Source: Acidimicrobiia bacterium (GTDB taxonomy: Bacteria > Actinomycetota > Acidimicrobiia > Spongiisociales > ZC4RG35). From it: a DNA stretch of 44,287 nt. The position numbers and the translations under genes were made by a program. Shown here in pieces: positions 6,913 through 15,740 of this stretch. The notes under the pieces are model-generated. The model did not search any database. It was not told where the DNA came from and worked only from the letters and a program-made list of their open reading frames with translations. Location of the stretch: contig WFOA01000133.1 of assembly GCA_015488325.1 (NCBI GenBank), positions 1 through 44,287 of the forward strand. Direction: 5' to 3'. The first letter of the stretch is position 1, and each line of letters begins with the position of its first letter.

Positions 6913-9408
6913 TTGTTTGAACGCTTCACGGATCGGGCCCGGCGAGTCGTCGTTCTCGCCCAGGAAGAAGCCCGGCTCCTCAACCACAACTACATCGGGA
7001 CCGAGCACATCTTGCTCGGCCTGCTCAACGAGGGCGAAGGGATCGCCGCCAAGGCGCTGGAGAGCCTCGGCATCAACCTGAGCTCCGTGCGGGAGCAGGT
7101 CGTCGAGATCATCGGTCAGGGCCAGCAGGCGCCGACCGGCCACATCCCGTTCACGCCGAGGGCCAAGAAGGTCCTCGAGCTGTCCCTGCGCGAAGCGCTG
7201 CAGCTCGGACACAACTACATCGGGACCGAGCACATCCTCCTCGGCCTCATCCGCGAAGGCGAAGGCGTGGCGGCCCAGGTGCTGCAGAAGCTCGGCGCCG
7301 AGCTCCAGAAGGTCCGCCAGACCGTCATCCAGCTCCTGTCGGGTCCCCAGGCCGGCCAGGAGCAGCCCCCCGGCACTCCGGCCGGCGGTTCGGGCCGAGA
7401 GGCTGCACCGTCTGGTTCTACGGTGCTGGACCAGTTCGGGCGGAACCTCACCCAGGCAGCACGGGAAGGCAAGCTCGACCCGGTGATCGGGCGGGTCCGG
7501 GAGATCGAACGGGTGATGCAGATCCTGTCCCGCCGGACCAAGAACAACCCGGTGCTGATCGGCGAGCCCGGGGTGGGCAAGACCGCCATCGTCGAAGGTC
7601 TCGCCCAGCGGATCGTCGCCGGCGAGGTCCCCGAGACCCTCGAAGGCAAACAGCTCTACACCCTCGACCTGGGCGCCCTGGTCGCCGGTTCCCGCTACCG
7701 GGGCGACTTCGAGGAGCGCCTGAAGAAGGTGTTGAAGGAGATCAAGACCCGGGGCGACATCATCATCTTCATCGACGAGATCCACACCCTCGTCGGCGCC
7801 GGCGCCGCCGAGGGGGCGATCGACGCCGCTTCCATCCTCAAGCCGATGCTCGCCCGCGGCGAGTTGCAGACGATCGGCGCGACCACCTTGGAGGAGTACC
7901 GCAAGTACCTGGAGAAGGATTCGGCGCTGGAGCGGAGGTTCCAGCCCGTCCAGGTGGACGAGCCGTCGGTGGCCGACACCATCCAGATCCTCCAGGGTCT
8001 CAAAGACCGCTACGAGGCCCACCATTCGGTGCGGTTCACCGACCAGGCGATCGTGACCGCGGCCAACCTCGCCGACCGCTACCTCTCCGACCGGTTCCTG
8101 CCGGACAAGGCGATCGACCTCATCGACGAGGCCGGCAGCCGGATGCGGATCAACCGTTCCAGCTCGAACCCGGAGTTCGCCGAGATCGACGAGAAGCTCT
8201 CCGAGATCCGCCGGGAGAAACAGGACGCCATCCGCGCCCAGCAGTTCGAACGCGCCGCCCAGCTCCGCGACCAGGAGCGGACCCTCGTGGGTCGCCGGGT
8301 CGACGTGGAACAGCGCCTCCGGGCCGAAGGGGTGGAGACCGGATGGGTGATCGACGAGGAGGAGATCGCCGAAGTCCTCGCCCAGTGGACGGGGATCCCC
8401 GTGCATCGCCTCACCGAAGAGGAGACGGCCCGGCTCGTGCACATGGAGGACGAGCTCCACCAGCGGATCGTCGGCCAGCACGACGCCATCGTCGCCGTCA
8501 GTCGGGCGATCCGCCGGACCCGGGCAGGTCTGAAAGACCCGAAACGGCCGGCGGGGTCGTTCATCTTCCTCGGGCCGTCCGGGGTGGGCAAGACCGAGAC
8601 GGCCAAGGCGCTCGCCGAGTTCCTGTTCGGAGACGAGAACGCCCTCATCCAGCTCGACATGTCCGAGTACATGGAGAAGCACACGGTGAGCCGGCTGGTG
8701 GGTTCGCCTCCCGGCTACGTCGGATACGACGAAGGCGGCCAGCTCACCGAGGCCGTGCGCCGCAAACCCTTCTCCGTGGTGCTGTTCGACGAGATCGAGA
8801 AGGCCCACCCGGATGTGTTCAACACCCTGCTCCAGATCCTGGAGGAGGGCCGGCTCACCGACGCCCAGGGCCGGTCGGTGGACTTCAAGAACACCGTCAT
8901 CATCATGACCTCCAACCTGGGCACCCGGGACCTGCGGAAGAAGACCATCGGGTTCCAGGCCGAGGACGAACAGGTCACCTACGACAAGATGCGCGAGAAG
9001 GTGATGGAGGAGCTGAAGCGGTACTTCCGGCCCGAGTTCCTCAACCGGATCGACGAGATCATCGTCTTCCACGAGCTCTCCCTCGACGAGGTGAAAGAGA
9101 TCGTCGACCTGATGATGAAACGGGTGCGGGACCAGCTCTCCTCCCAGGGCCTCGACCTGGTCCTCACCGAAGACGCCAAGGCCTTCCTCGGCAAGAAGGG
9201 CTACGACCCCGAGCTCGGAGCCCGGCCGCTGCGGCGGGCCATCCAGCGTCTGCTGGAGGATCCGCTGTCCGAGAAGGTGCTCCTCGGCGAGTTCAAGGCC
9301 GGGTCGACGGTCGTCGTCGACGTTGACACCGAGAACGAGGAACTCACCTTCGAGATGATCGAAGCTCCGCACCGTCCACCGATCGAGATGGCGGGCCAGG
9401 AGGGCTGA
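6913..9408 (+). CDS. clpC: ClpC AAA+ unfoldase, ATPase subunit of the Clp protease
   Basis: 831 residues from a TTG start with GAGGAGGAA (6898-6906) six bases upstream. The N-terminal double Clp repeat contains [15 protein letters not shown] and again [15 protein letters not shown] (about 1-150). D1 ATPase has GEPGVGKT and a Walker B around [11 protein letters not shown]. The coiled-coil M domain carries a UVR-like stretch near 415-460. D2 has GPSGVGKTE, a Walker [15 protein letters not shown] and a sensor-2-type C-terminal region. ClpC unfolds substrates and threads them into ClpP; it is essential in mycobacteria. Length and motif order are those of complete actinobacterial ClpC. The downstream gene is convergent, so clpC is probably monocistronic. 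Conserved with radA-disA-carD nearby, although several genes intervene here. Confidence 0.97.
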   Translation: MFERFTDRARRVVVLAQEEARLLNHNYIGTEHILLGLLNEGEGIAAKALESLGINLSSVREQVVEIIGQGQQAPTGHIPFTPRAKKVLELSLREALQLGHNYIGTEHILLGLIREGEGVAAQVLQKLGAELQKVRQTVIQLLSGPQAGQEQPPGTPAGGSGREAAPSGSTVLDQFGRNLTQAAREGKLDPVIGRVREIERVMQILSRRTKNNPVLIGEPGVGKTAIVEGLAQRIVAGEVPETLEGKQLYTLDLGALVAGSRYRGDFEERLKKVLKEIKTRGDIIIFIDEIHTLVGAGAAEGAIDAASILKPMLARGELQTIGATTLEEYRKYLEKDSALERRFQPVQVDEPSVADTIQILQGLKDRYEAHHSVRFTDQAIVTAANLADRYLSDRFLPDKAIDLIDEAGSRMRINRSSSNPEFAEIDEKLSEIRREKQDAIRAQQFERAAQLRDQERTLVGRRVDVEQRLRAEGVETGWVIDEEEIAEVLAQWTGIPVHRLTEEETARLVHMEDELHQRIVGQHDAIVAVSRAIRRTRAGLKDPKRPAGSFIFLGPSGVGKTETAKALAEFLFGDENALIQLDMSEYMEKHTVSRLVGSPPGYVGYDEGGQLTEAVRRKPFSVVLFDEIEKAHPDVFNTLLQILEEGRLTDAQGRSVDFKNTVIIMTSNLGTRDLRKKTIGFQAEDEQVTYDKMREKVMEELKRYFRPEFLNRIDEIIVFHELSLDEVKEIVDLMMKRVRDQLSSQGLDLVLTEDAKAFLGKKGYDPELGARPLRRAIQRLLEDPLSEKVLLGEFKAGSTVVVDVDTENEELTFEMIEAPHRPPIEMAGQEG

Positions 9409-9512
9409 CGGACCCGCAGGTGCGGCGCCGTCGTGCGCATCGGCTCGCGGAATCCGCCAGATCGTGCACACAGCGGTGCGGTGGTGGCCGAGGGTCGGAG
9501 GATCAGCGACCG

Positions 9513-10466
9513 TCAGTAGGCGAGGGTGACCGTGCGGTGGTGTTCGCCCAGGTGCCCGGCGTCCGGTCCGAGGACCGCCCGGCTCCACAACGCGTAGTCG
9601 AGGGCCGGACCGGTCACCGGGTTGCCGCGGGCGTCGAGGGCTCGCCGGAGGGCCTCGCCTGCGTAGACCGTCGCCCAGCGGATGGCCCACTCCTGGTCCG
9701 AGTCGGCAGGGATCAACGCTCGGCGGTCGACGGCCGCGGCCAGCTCGGGGCTGTAGACCAGCACCCCTTCGTGCCGTAACACGACGGGGAGCATGTAGTC
9801 GGGATACACCGGGAACTCCTCCATCCCGGTCACGGGCACCGGAGATCGAGCGGCGGCGACCGCTACCGCCAGATGGGCGAGCTTCCAGAACCTGAGGACA
9901 CCGAAGGGGGTCTCGGCCTCGTCCCGGTAACCGGGGATCGTCTCGACGAGGAGGCGCACCACGTCCGGTCCCCGGAACCCTGCCTGCTCGAAGATGGCAC
10001 GGGCGTGGCCGCCCCAGTGGTCGGCGAGGGCCGCCACCACCCGGCGGAGCCGCGCTCCCCGCTCGGGGACGAGCTGGAGGACGCCGTCGCCGGCGAAGAA
10101 CCTCCGCGCCGCGGCGTCGTCCATGCGGGAGAGGGGGCCCAGGTCGAGGCCGCCGTCGGCGGGGTGGAGGCCCCGGGCGAAACACGCCCAGACCGCCGGG
10201 GCGTCGACCAGGTGTTCGCCCTCCCAGGTGACACCCCACATCTCCTCGCCGTCGGGTGGCCACAGGCACGCCACCACCGAGGTGGCGACGACGGCGAAGT
10301 CCAGCCAGGCGTCGCCGGTCCAGGAGGGCAGACCGGGATAGTCGAAGGCGGGTTGGGGGAACGGTCGTGTGGCCCAGGCGTCGGCGAGACGGTCGACGGC
10401 GTCGGCGTCGACGGTCACCCCCCACGCCGGGGGCGGTGGCTCGTGGCGGAGGTCGACGATGCGCAT
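9513..10466 (-). CDS. Queuosine salvage protein (Qng1/DUF2419-type nucleosidase)
   Basis: 317 residues. The match to the DUF2419 queuosine-salvage family rests on the ordered motifs: an aromatic stretch CLWPPDGEEMWGV (68-79), LRFWKLAHLAVA (191-202, where the family has F.KRAQ), YPDYMLPVVLRHEGVLVYSP (221-240), LIP.DS..E..IR (251-263), and the C-terminal LDYALW with HHRT.T.AY at the end. Characterised members release the base queuine from queuosine nucleoside or its 5'-monophosphate so it can be reinserted into tRNA. A TACTGT box on the minus strand (10473-10478) ends six bases before the ATG, so the mRNA may be leaderless. No tgt or queuine transporter is nearby. It sits alone between clpC (convergent) and the BMP importer (divergent). 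Catalytic residues were not assigned. Confidence 0.75.
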   Translation of the reverse strand: MRIVDLRHEPPPPAWGVTVDADAVDRLADAWATRPFPQPAFDYPGLPSWTGDAWLDFAVVATSVVACLWPPDGEEMWGVTWEGEHLVDAPAVWACFARGLHPADGGLDLGPLSRMDDAAARRFFAGDGVLQLVPERGARLRRVVAALADHWGGHARAIFEQAGFRGPDVVRLLVETIPGYRDEAETPFGVLRFWKLAHLAVAVAAARSPVPVTGMEEFPVYPDYMLPVVLRHEGVLVYSPELAAAVDRRALIPADSDQEWAIRWATVYAGEALRRALDARGNPVTGPALDYALWSRAVLGPDAGHLGEHHRTVTLAY

Positions 10467-10472
10467 GGGACG

Positions 10473-10478
10473 ACAGTA
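10473..10478 (-). promoter_or_regulatory. Leaderless-type -10 box before the Qng1 gene
   Basis: TACTGT on the minus strand, six bases from the ATG at 10466. Transcription would start at or next to the A of the start codon. Confidence 0.45.
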
Positions 10479-10530
10479 TGGCGTCCGGTGTGGTGGTGTC
10501 GGCGGATAGGACCCAACCCCCAGAGGTGGC

Positions 10531-10583
10531 TAATGTTCGGGGACCGAGGCCGGACGGCCTCAACTACTCACCTTGGGAGGAAG
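10531..10583 (+). promoter_or_regulatory. Candidate promoter and ribosome site of the BMP importer operon
   Basis: TAATGT at 10531-10536 fits a -10 box; no clear -35. A strong GGGAGGAAG (10575-10583) fixes the TTG start at 10586, with GGAGG five bases away. Confidence 0.45.
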
Positions 10584-10585
10584 TC

Positions 10586-11713
10586 TTGAGGAGATTCACG
10601 AAACTGTTCGCGTTGGTATCGGTGCTGGCCCTCGTCGCTGCCGCCTGTGGCGGCGGTGGCGGAGGGGAGACGACCACCACCGCCGGGGAGGCGCCCGCGC
10701 CCGAGACGACGGCCGCCGCTCCGGAGACGACGACCACCACCGCCGCTCCCGAGACCGCTCCGCCGGAGGAGGCAGTCAAGGTCGGCATGGTGTTCGACAT
10801 CGGCGGTCGTGGAGACCAGTCGTTCAACGACGCCGCCGCCGCCGGACTGGACCGTGCCGTAGCCGACTTCGGTGTCGAGCCGATCGAGCTCGAACCGTCG
10901 GCAGGCGGCGAGAACCGGGAGGAGCTGCTCCGGCTGCTCTCCGAGCAGGGCGTTCCCCTCATCTTCGCCGTCGGGTTCCTTTTCACCGACTCGGTGGCCG
11001 CCGCCGCCGCCGACTTCCCCGACACGAAGTACGGGCTGATCGACAGCGTCGTCGACTCGCCCAACGTGGCGTCCCTCGTCTTCGCCGAAGAGCAGGGTTC
11101 GTTCCTCGTCGGCGCCGCCGCCGCCCTCAAGTCCCAGACCGGGAAGGTCGGCTTCATCGGTGGCGTCGAGATCGACCTGATCAAGAAGTTCCAGGCGGGC
11201 TTCGAGGCGGGGGTCAAGGCCGTCAACCCCGACGCCGAGATCATCGTCCAGTACGTGAGCCAGCCGCCCGACTTCAGCGGGTTCAACGACCCGGCCCGGG
11301 GTCGTGAGATCGGCACCGCCATGTACGAGCAGGGCGCCGACGTCGTCTACCACGCCGCCGGCGGCACCGGCGGGGGCCTCTTCGAGGCCGCCAAGGAGTA
11401 CTCCGAGGCCAACAACACCAAGGTGTGGGCCATCGGCGTCGACTCCGACCAGTACAACCAGGTGGACGACGCCCTCAAGCCGTACATCCTGACCTCGATG
11501 CTCAAACGGGTGGACGTCGCCGTGTACAACACGATCGAGGCGTTCGTGAACGGTGAGTTCAGCGGCGGGGTCGTGGTCTTCGACCTGTCGGTGGACGGTG
11601 TCGGCTTCTCGACGAGCGGAGGCTTCGTCGACGACATCGCCGACCAGCTCAACGACTTCAAGGCGAAGATCATCAGCGGCGAGATCGTCGTTCCGACGGC
11701 GCCGGAAGCCTGA
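10586..11713 (+). CDS. BMP family lipoprotein, substrate-binding protein of a nucleoside ABC importer
   Basis: 375 residues from a TTG with GGGAGGAAG just upstream. The N-terminus is a lipoprotein signal: LRRFTKLF, a hydrophobic core and LVAAAC with the lipidated Cys at about 22. A Thr/Pro/Ala/Glu-rich linker (to about 65) tethers the domain. The mature part begins VKVGMVFDIGGRGDQSFND, the hallmark opening of Bmp/PnrA/MED periplasmic proteins, which bind purine nucleosides in characterised cases. SDQYNQ and LTSMLKR near the C-terminus also match. It lies outside the membrane and delivers ligand to the two permeases. It is followed by a perfect hairpin and then the ATPase gene, an arrangement that usually gives more binding protein than membrane complex. 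Ligand identity (nucleoside, or another small molecule) is inference. Confidence 0.9.
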   Translation: MRRFTKLFALVSVLALVAAACGGGGGGETTTTAGEAPAPETTAAAPETTTTTAAPETAPPEEAVKVGMVFDIGGRGDQSFNDAAAAGLDRAVADFGVEPIELEPSAGGENREELLRLLSEQGVPLIFAVGFLFTDSVAAAAADFPDTKYGLIDSVVDSPNVASLVFAEEQGSFLVGAAAALKSQTGKVGFIGGVEIDLIKKFQAGFEAGVKAVNPDAEIIVQYVSQPPDFSGFNDPARGREIGTAMYEQGADVVYHAAGGTGGGLFEAAKEYSEANNTKVWAIGVDSDQYNQVDDALKPYILTSMLKRVDVAVYNTIEAFVNGEFSGGVVVFDLSVDGVGFSTSGGFVDDIADQLNDFKAKIISGEIVVPTAPEA

Positions 11714-11733
11714 TCGTCCCCGATTCGACGGTG

Positions 11734-11765
11734 AGCGGGCCCGAGGCATTAGCCTCGGGCCCGCT
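11734..11765 (+). terminator. Intercistronic hairpin between binding protein and ATPase genes
   Basis: A perfect 14-base stem, AGCGGGCCCGAGGC / GCCTCGGGCCCGCT, with loop ATTA. It starts 20 bases after the binding-protein stop and ends three bases before the ATPase ATG. There is no U-run, so it is more likely a partial terminator, 3'-end stabiliser or translation brake than a full stop. Confidence 0.75.
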
Positions 11766-11768
11766 GTC

Positions 11769-13322
11769 ATGGAGGCTACGACGGGTACACGAGAGGCGGT
11801 CATCCCCGCGGTCGAGCTGGTGGCGATCACCAAGCGTTTTCCCGGCGTGATCGCCAACCAGGACGTCCACCTCCGGGTCATGCCGGGGGAGGTGCACGCG
11901 GTCGTCGGTGAGAATGGCGCGGGCAAGTCGACGCTGATGAAGATCCTGTACGGGATGCAGCAGCCCGACGAGGGCTCGATCCTGGTAGGAGGCCAGGAGC
12001 GGCGCTTCCGTTCGCCGAAGGACGCCATCGACGTCGGCATCGGGATGGTCCACCAGCATTTCATGCTGGCCGACAACCTGACCGTGCTGGAGAACGTGGT
12101 GTTGGGGTCCGAACCGGCGAAGGGGATCGCCCTCGACTTCGTCTCCGCCCGCTCCGACATCGTCGAGTTGGGTGACCGGTACGGGCTGGCCGTCGACCCC
12201 GACGTCCTCGTCGAGGAGCTGGCAGTCGGCGAGCGCCAACGTGTCGAGATCCTGAAGGTCCTCTACCGGGGTGCGCAGATCCTCATTCTCGACGAGCCGA
12301 CGGCGGTGCTGGTGCCCCAAGAGGTCGAGGAGCTGTTCGAGAACCTGCGGGGCCTCAAGGACGAAGGGGTGACGATCATCTTCATCTCCCACAAGCTGGA
12401 CGAGGTGTTGGCCATCGCCGATCGAATCACGGTGATGCGAGGAGGCAGGACGGTGGCGACCGTCGCCCCCGAGGAGGTGGACGCCCACCGGCTCGCCGAG
12501 CTGATGGTGGGCAGTGAGCTCCCGACCCCGGAGATCCGGGAGTCGACGGTCACCGACGTGGTCGAGCTGGACGTGCAGGGCCTCACGGTGACCAACGACG
12601 AAGGGCGGACGGTCCTCGAGGACGTGTCGTTCGTGATCCACCGCGGCGAGGTCGTCGGGATCGCCGGGGTGGAAGGCAACGGTCAGCGGGAGCTCGTCGA
12701 CGCGCTCGTCGGGATCGTCCGGGTGTCGGACGGTCGGGTGCTGGTCGGCGGCGAGGACGTCACGAACCGTCCGACGGCTCAGATCCGCCAGCTCGGGGTG
12801 GGCCTCATCCCCGAGGACCGGCACCGTCAAGGGCTCCTCCTGCCGAGTCCCCTCTGGGAGAACGCCATGTTGGGACACCAGTTCGGTCCGCCGTTCATGA
12901 GCGGACCCTGGATCGACCGCGGCGGCGCCCGGTCACGGACCCGTGAGATCATCGACCGTTTCGGGGTGAAAGCCCCCGGTCCCGACGTCCCGGCGGTGGC
13001 GCTTTCGGGCGGCAACCAGCAGAAGCTGGTCGTCGGGCGGGAGATGATCGCCCAGCCCCAGGTCCTCATCGCGGCCCAGCCGACCCGCGGCATCGACGTC
13101 GGCGCCCAGGCGGCCGTCTGGGAGCAGCTCCGCCAGGCCCGGGCTGCGGGGATGGCGATCCTGCTCATCAGCGCCGACCTGGAGGAGCTGATCGGGCTTT
13201 CGGACACCCTCAAGGTGATCCTGCGCGGTCGCCTGGTGGCGACCCTCGACCCCCGTTCGGTCACGCCCGAGGAGCTGGGCGGCTACATGACCGGAGTCCG
13301 CTCCCAGGAGGCGACCGCATGA
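11769..13322 (+). CDS. Nucleoside ABC importer, tandem ATP-binding protein (YufO/NupO type)
   Basis: 517 residues. Two ABC modules in one chain, as in sugar and BMP-type nucleoside importers. Module 1 has Walker A GENGAGKST (47-55), Q-loop GMVHQHFMLADNL, signature LAVGERQRVEIL and Walker B ILILDEPTAVLVPQE. Module 2 has the degenerate P-loop GVEGNGQREL normal for this family, signature LSGGNQQKLVVGREM and VLIAAQPTRGIDVG. The ATG is preceded by the hairpin stem and no Shine-Dalgarno sequence, so initiation may be weak. Its stop overlaps the permease ATG by four bases. It powers uptake through the two permeases downstream. The substrate is inferred from the BMP partner. Confidence 0.93.
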   Translation: MEATTGTREAVIPAVELVAITKRFPGVIANQDVHLRVMPGEVHAVVGENGAGKSTLMKILYGMQQPDEGSILVGGQERRFRSPKDAIDVGIGMVHQHFMLADNLTVLENVVLGSEPAKGIALDFVSARSDIVELGDRYGLAVDPDVLVEELAVGERQRVEILKVLYRGAQILILDEPTAVLVPQEVEELFENLRGLKDEGVTIIFISHKLDEVLAIADRITVMRGGRTVATVAPEEVDAHRLAELMVGSELPTPEIRESTVTDVVELDVQGLTVTNDEGRTVLEDVSFVIHRGEVVGIAGVEGNGQRELVDALVGIVRVSDGRVLVGGEDVTNRPTAQIRQLGVGLIPEDRHRQGLLLPSPLWENAMLGHQFGPPFMSGPWIDRGGARSRTREIIDRFGVKAPGPDVPAVALSGGNQQKLVVGREMIAQPQVLIAAQPTRGIDVGAQAAVWEQLRQARAAGMAILLISADLEELIGLSDTLKVILRGRLVATLDPRSVTPEELGGYMTGVRSQEATA

Positions 13323-14452
13323 GGTGGAGAACGGCTGCACTCCGGGCGTTGGCGCCGATCACGGCAGTGGTGTTCGCCCTCCTCGTCGCCTCGGTCGCGC
13401 TGGTCCTCGTAGACCGGAGCCCGATCACCGCCTTCGTCGAGATGGCCAAGTTCGCGGCGACCCTCAAGTCGTTCATCTCGATCATGAACCGGGCGTACCC
13501 GCTCTACATCTCGGCGATCGCCGTCGCCATCGGCTTCAAGATGGGCCTGTTCAACATCGGCGTGGAAGGCCAGTACCTCTTCGCGTCGCTGCTGGCGGCG
13601 TGGGTGGCCGCCTCGATCGCGCTGCCCGCGCCCCTCCACGTCCTCGTCGTCCTCCTCGTCGCCGTCGTCGTCGGCTCTGCCTGGTCGGGGATCGCCGGGG
13701 TGTTGAAGGTGACCCGTGGCGTCCACGAGGTGATCTCGACGATCATGCTGAACTTCATTGCCTTCGGACTGGTGTCCTGGCTCCTCGCCAACTTCCTCCG
13801 TCAGGAGAACGAGCCGGGCGACCTGATCATCAAGACGGCGGAGATCCCCGCCTCCGGTCGGTTCCCGTCCCTCAACCCCCTCCTCGCTGCCATCGGGTTG
13901 GAACCGCCCCGAGGCTCGGTGTGGCAGGGGTTCCTGGTGGTGGCGATTCTCCTGGGCATCGGGTACTACTTCCTGGTCTGGCGGACCCGGTTCGGATACG
14001 AGCTGCGGGCGTCGGGGATCAACCCTGGTGCCGCCCGGGCGGCGGGGGTCGACCCCGACGCGATGGTCATCAAGACGATGCTGCTGTCCGGCGCGTTCGC
14101 CGGGCTCGTCGCCATCGGCCCGCTCCTCGGCTTCTTCAACCGCTACACCCTCGACTTTCCCCGCCAGCTCGGGTTCATCGGCATCGGGATCGCCCTCCTG
14201 GGGCGCAACCACCCGCTGGGCATGTTCCTCGGGGCCGTGTTGTGGGGTTTCATGGACCGCTCCGCTCAGATCCTCGACCTGAACGACATCCCCCGGGAGA
14301 TCGTCCAGATCATGCAGGGTGTCATCGTGTTGGCCGTCGTCATCGCCTACGAGGTCGTGACCCGGTTCGTCGAGCGCGAGCAGGTGAAGGCGGCGGCGGC
14401 GGCCACGGCCACCGAGGCGACGGAAGCGGAGGTGGGGGAGGTGTCGGCGTGA
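13319..14452 (+). CDS. Nucleoside ABC importer permease 1 (BPD_transp_2 family)
   Basis: 377 residues, about eight to ten membrane segments. Family landmarks are LYISAIAVAIGFKMGLFNIGVEGQY near the N-terminal third, GVHEVISTIMLNFIA, GYELRASGINPGAARAAGVDP (the cytoplasmic coupling helix that contacts the ATPase) and GIGIALLGRNHPLGM. It matches the YufP/NupP class of permeases paired with BMP binding proteins. The ATG overlaps the ATPase stop and the gene's own stop overlaps the next start, so the operon is translationally coupled. The C-terminal tail is Ala/Glu-rich and likely cytoplasmic. Confidence 0.92.
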   Translation: MRWRTAALRALAPITAVVFALLVASVALVLVDRSPITAFVEMAKFAATLKSFISIMNRAYPLYISAIAVAIGFKMGLFNIGVEGQYLFASLLAAWVAASIALPAPLHVLVVLLVAVVVGSAWSGIAGVLKVTRGVHEVISTIMLNFIAFGLVSWLLANFLRQENEPGDLIIKTAEIPASGRFPSLNPLLAAIGLEPPRGSVWQGFLVVAILLGIGYYFLVWRTRFGYELRASGINPGAARAAGVDPDAMVIKTMLLSGAFAGLVAIGPLLGFFNRYTLDFPRQLGFIGIGIALLGRNHPLGMFLGAVLWGFMDRSAQILDLNDIPREIVQIMQGVIVLAVVIAYEVVTRFVEREQVKAAAAATATEATEAEVGEVSA

Positions 14453-15738
14453 CGGGCACCGTCGGGCTGTCCCAGGCCGCCACCGAGGCCGCCGCCTCCC
14501 GTCGGCGGCGCCTCGTCCGTTCCTTGTGGATGGGACTCGGGGCGTTGCTGTTGCTCAGCGTCGTCGAGTCGGTCACCGGGATCAGCGAACTGACGTCGAG
14601 CGGAACCTTCGGCGCCGCGCTTCGGCTCACCATCCCGATCATGCTCGCCGGGCTCGGCGCCATTTACTCCGAACGGGCTGGGATCGTCAACATCGGTCTC
14701 GAAGGCATGATGATCATGGGGACCTGGTTCGGCGCCTGGGCCGGGTGGGCATACGGGCCCTGGTGGGGTGTGGTGGCCGGTCTCGTCGGCGGTGCCATCG
14801 GTGGTCTCATCCACGCCATCGGGACGGTCAGCTTCGGGATCGACCACATCGTCTCCGGGGTGGCGATCAACCTGCTGGCCGCCGGCGGGATGCGTTTCCT
14901 CTCGGTCGTCGCCTTCCCGCCCGGTTCGGGTGGGGGTGCCACCCAGTCGCCTCGGGTGGACGGCTCCATCGGCGTCTTCAACTTGCCGTTCGTGGCGGGC
15001 GGTGAACTGTTCGGATGGCGGAGTCCCGACGTGTTCGGCTGGTTGGAAGCCAAAGGCTGGTTCCTCGTCTCGGATCTCGGGGCGTTCCTCAAAGGTCTGA
15101 CCGGCAACATCTCCTGGCTCACGCTCCTCGGCCTGGCTCTCGTGCCCGTCACCTACTACGTCCTCTGGCGGACGCCGTGGGGTCTGCGGCTCCGCTCCTG
15201 TGGGGAGGCTCCGGTGGCGGCCGAGTCCCTCGGCGTGCCCGTCTACCGCATGAAGTACTACGGGGTGGTGATCTCTGGGGCGCTCGCCGGTCTCGGCGGC
15301 GCGTTCCTCGTCCTCGTCCAGGCCAGCATCTACCGTGAAGGCCAGACCGCAGGGCGGGGCTTCATCGGCCTGGCCACCCTCATCTTCGGCAACTGGCGTC
15401 CGTCGGGGGTGCTGGCAGGCGGCGCCCTGTTCGGGTTCGCCGACGCCCTCCGGCTCCGACAGGGTGAAGCAGTGCATGCGCTGTTGCTGTTCGTGGCGAT
15501 CGGCCTGGCGGTCTTCATGGTGCGGGCGGGTATGCGGCGAGCATGGCGCACGGTGGCCGTGCTGGGGGTCGTCGCCGCGGTGTCCCTCGTCTGGTACTTC
15601 AACACCACCACCATCCCCAACGAGTTCATCTCCTTCACACCCCATCTCACGACGTTGCTGGTGCTGTCCCTCGCCACCCAGCGTCTGCGGATGCCGGCGG
15701 CCGACGGGATGCGATACCGCAAAGGGGAGGCCACCTGA
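14449..15738 (+). CDS. Nucleoside ABC importer permease 2 (BPD_transp_2 family)
   Basis: 429 residues from GTG, overlapping permease 1 by four bases. It shows the same family signature as its partner: IMLAGLGAIYSERAGIVNIGLEG, DHIVSGVAINLLA, LRLRSCGEAPVAAESLGVPV (coupling helix) and GRGFIGLATLIFGNWRP. It is longer than typical YufQ-type permeases, which are nearer 310-320 residues: an extra loop around 155-215 and two extra hydrophobic segments at the C-terminus (about 360-415). The two permeases form the channel across the membrane. The P450 gene begins three bases after its stop. Confidence 0.92.
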   Translation: MTGTVGLSQAATEAAASRRRRLVRSLWMGLGALLLLSVVESVTGISELTSSGTFGAALRLTIPIMLAGLGAIYSERAGIVNIGLEGMMIMGTWFGAWAGWAYGPWWGVVAGLVGGAIGGLIHAIGTVSFGIDHIVSGVAINLLAAGGMRFLSVVAFPPGSGGGATQSPRVDGSIGVFNLPFVAGGELFGWRSPDVFGWLEAKGWFLVSDLGAFLKGLTGNISWLTLLGLALVPVTYYVLWRTPWGLRLRSCGEAPVAAESLGVPVYRMKYYGVVISGALAGLGGAFLVLVQASIYREGQTAGRGFIGLATLIFGNWRPSGVLAGGALFGFADALRLRQGEAVHALLLFVAIGLAVFMVRAGMRRAWRTVAVLGVVAAVSLVWYFNTTTIPNEFISFTPHLTTLLVLSLATQRLRMPAADGMRYRKGEAT

Positions 15739-15740
15739 CG

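Noticed and set aside
9409-9512. Terminator between clpC and the Qng1 gene
   Set aside because: Only a five-base stem (GGTCG/CGACC near 9494-9512) with no U-run could be found.
6877-10563. A 1228-codon open frame antisense to clpC
   Set aside because: It mirrors clpC codon bias in high-GC DNA, has low-complexity composition and no domain, and lies opposite a certain gene.
13324-14448. Long upstream extension of permease 2 inside permease 1
   Set aside because: Arg/Pro-rich shadow sequence. The GTG at 14449 overlapping the previous stop is the natural start.
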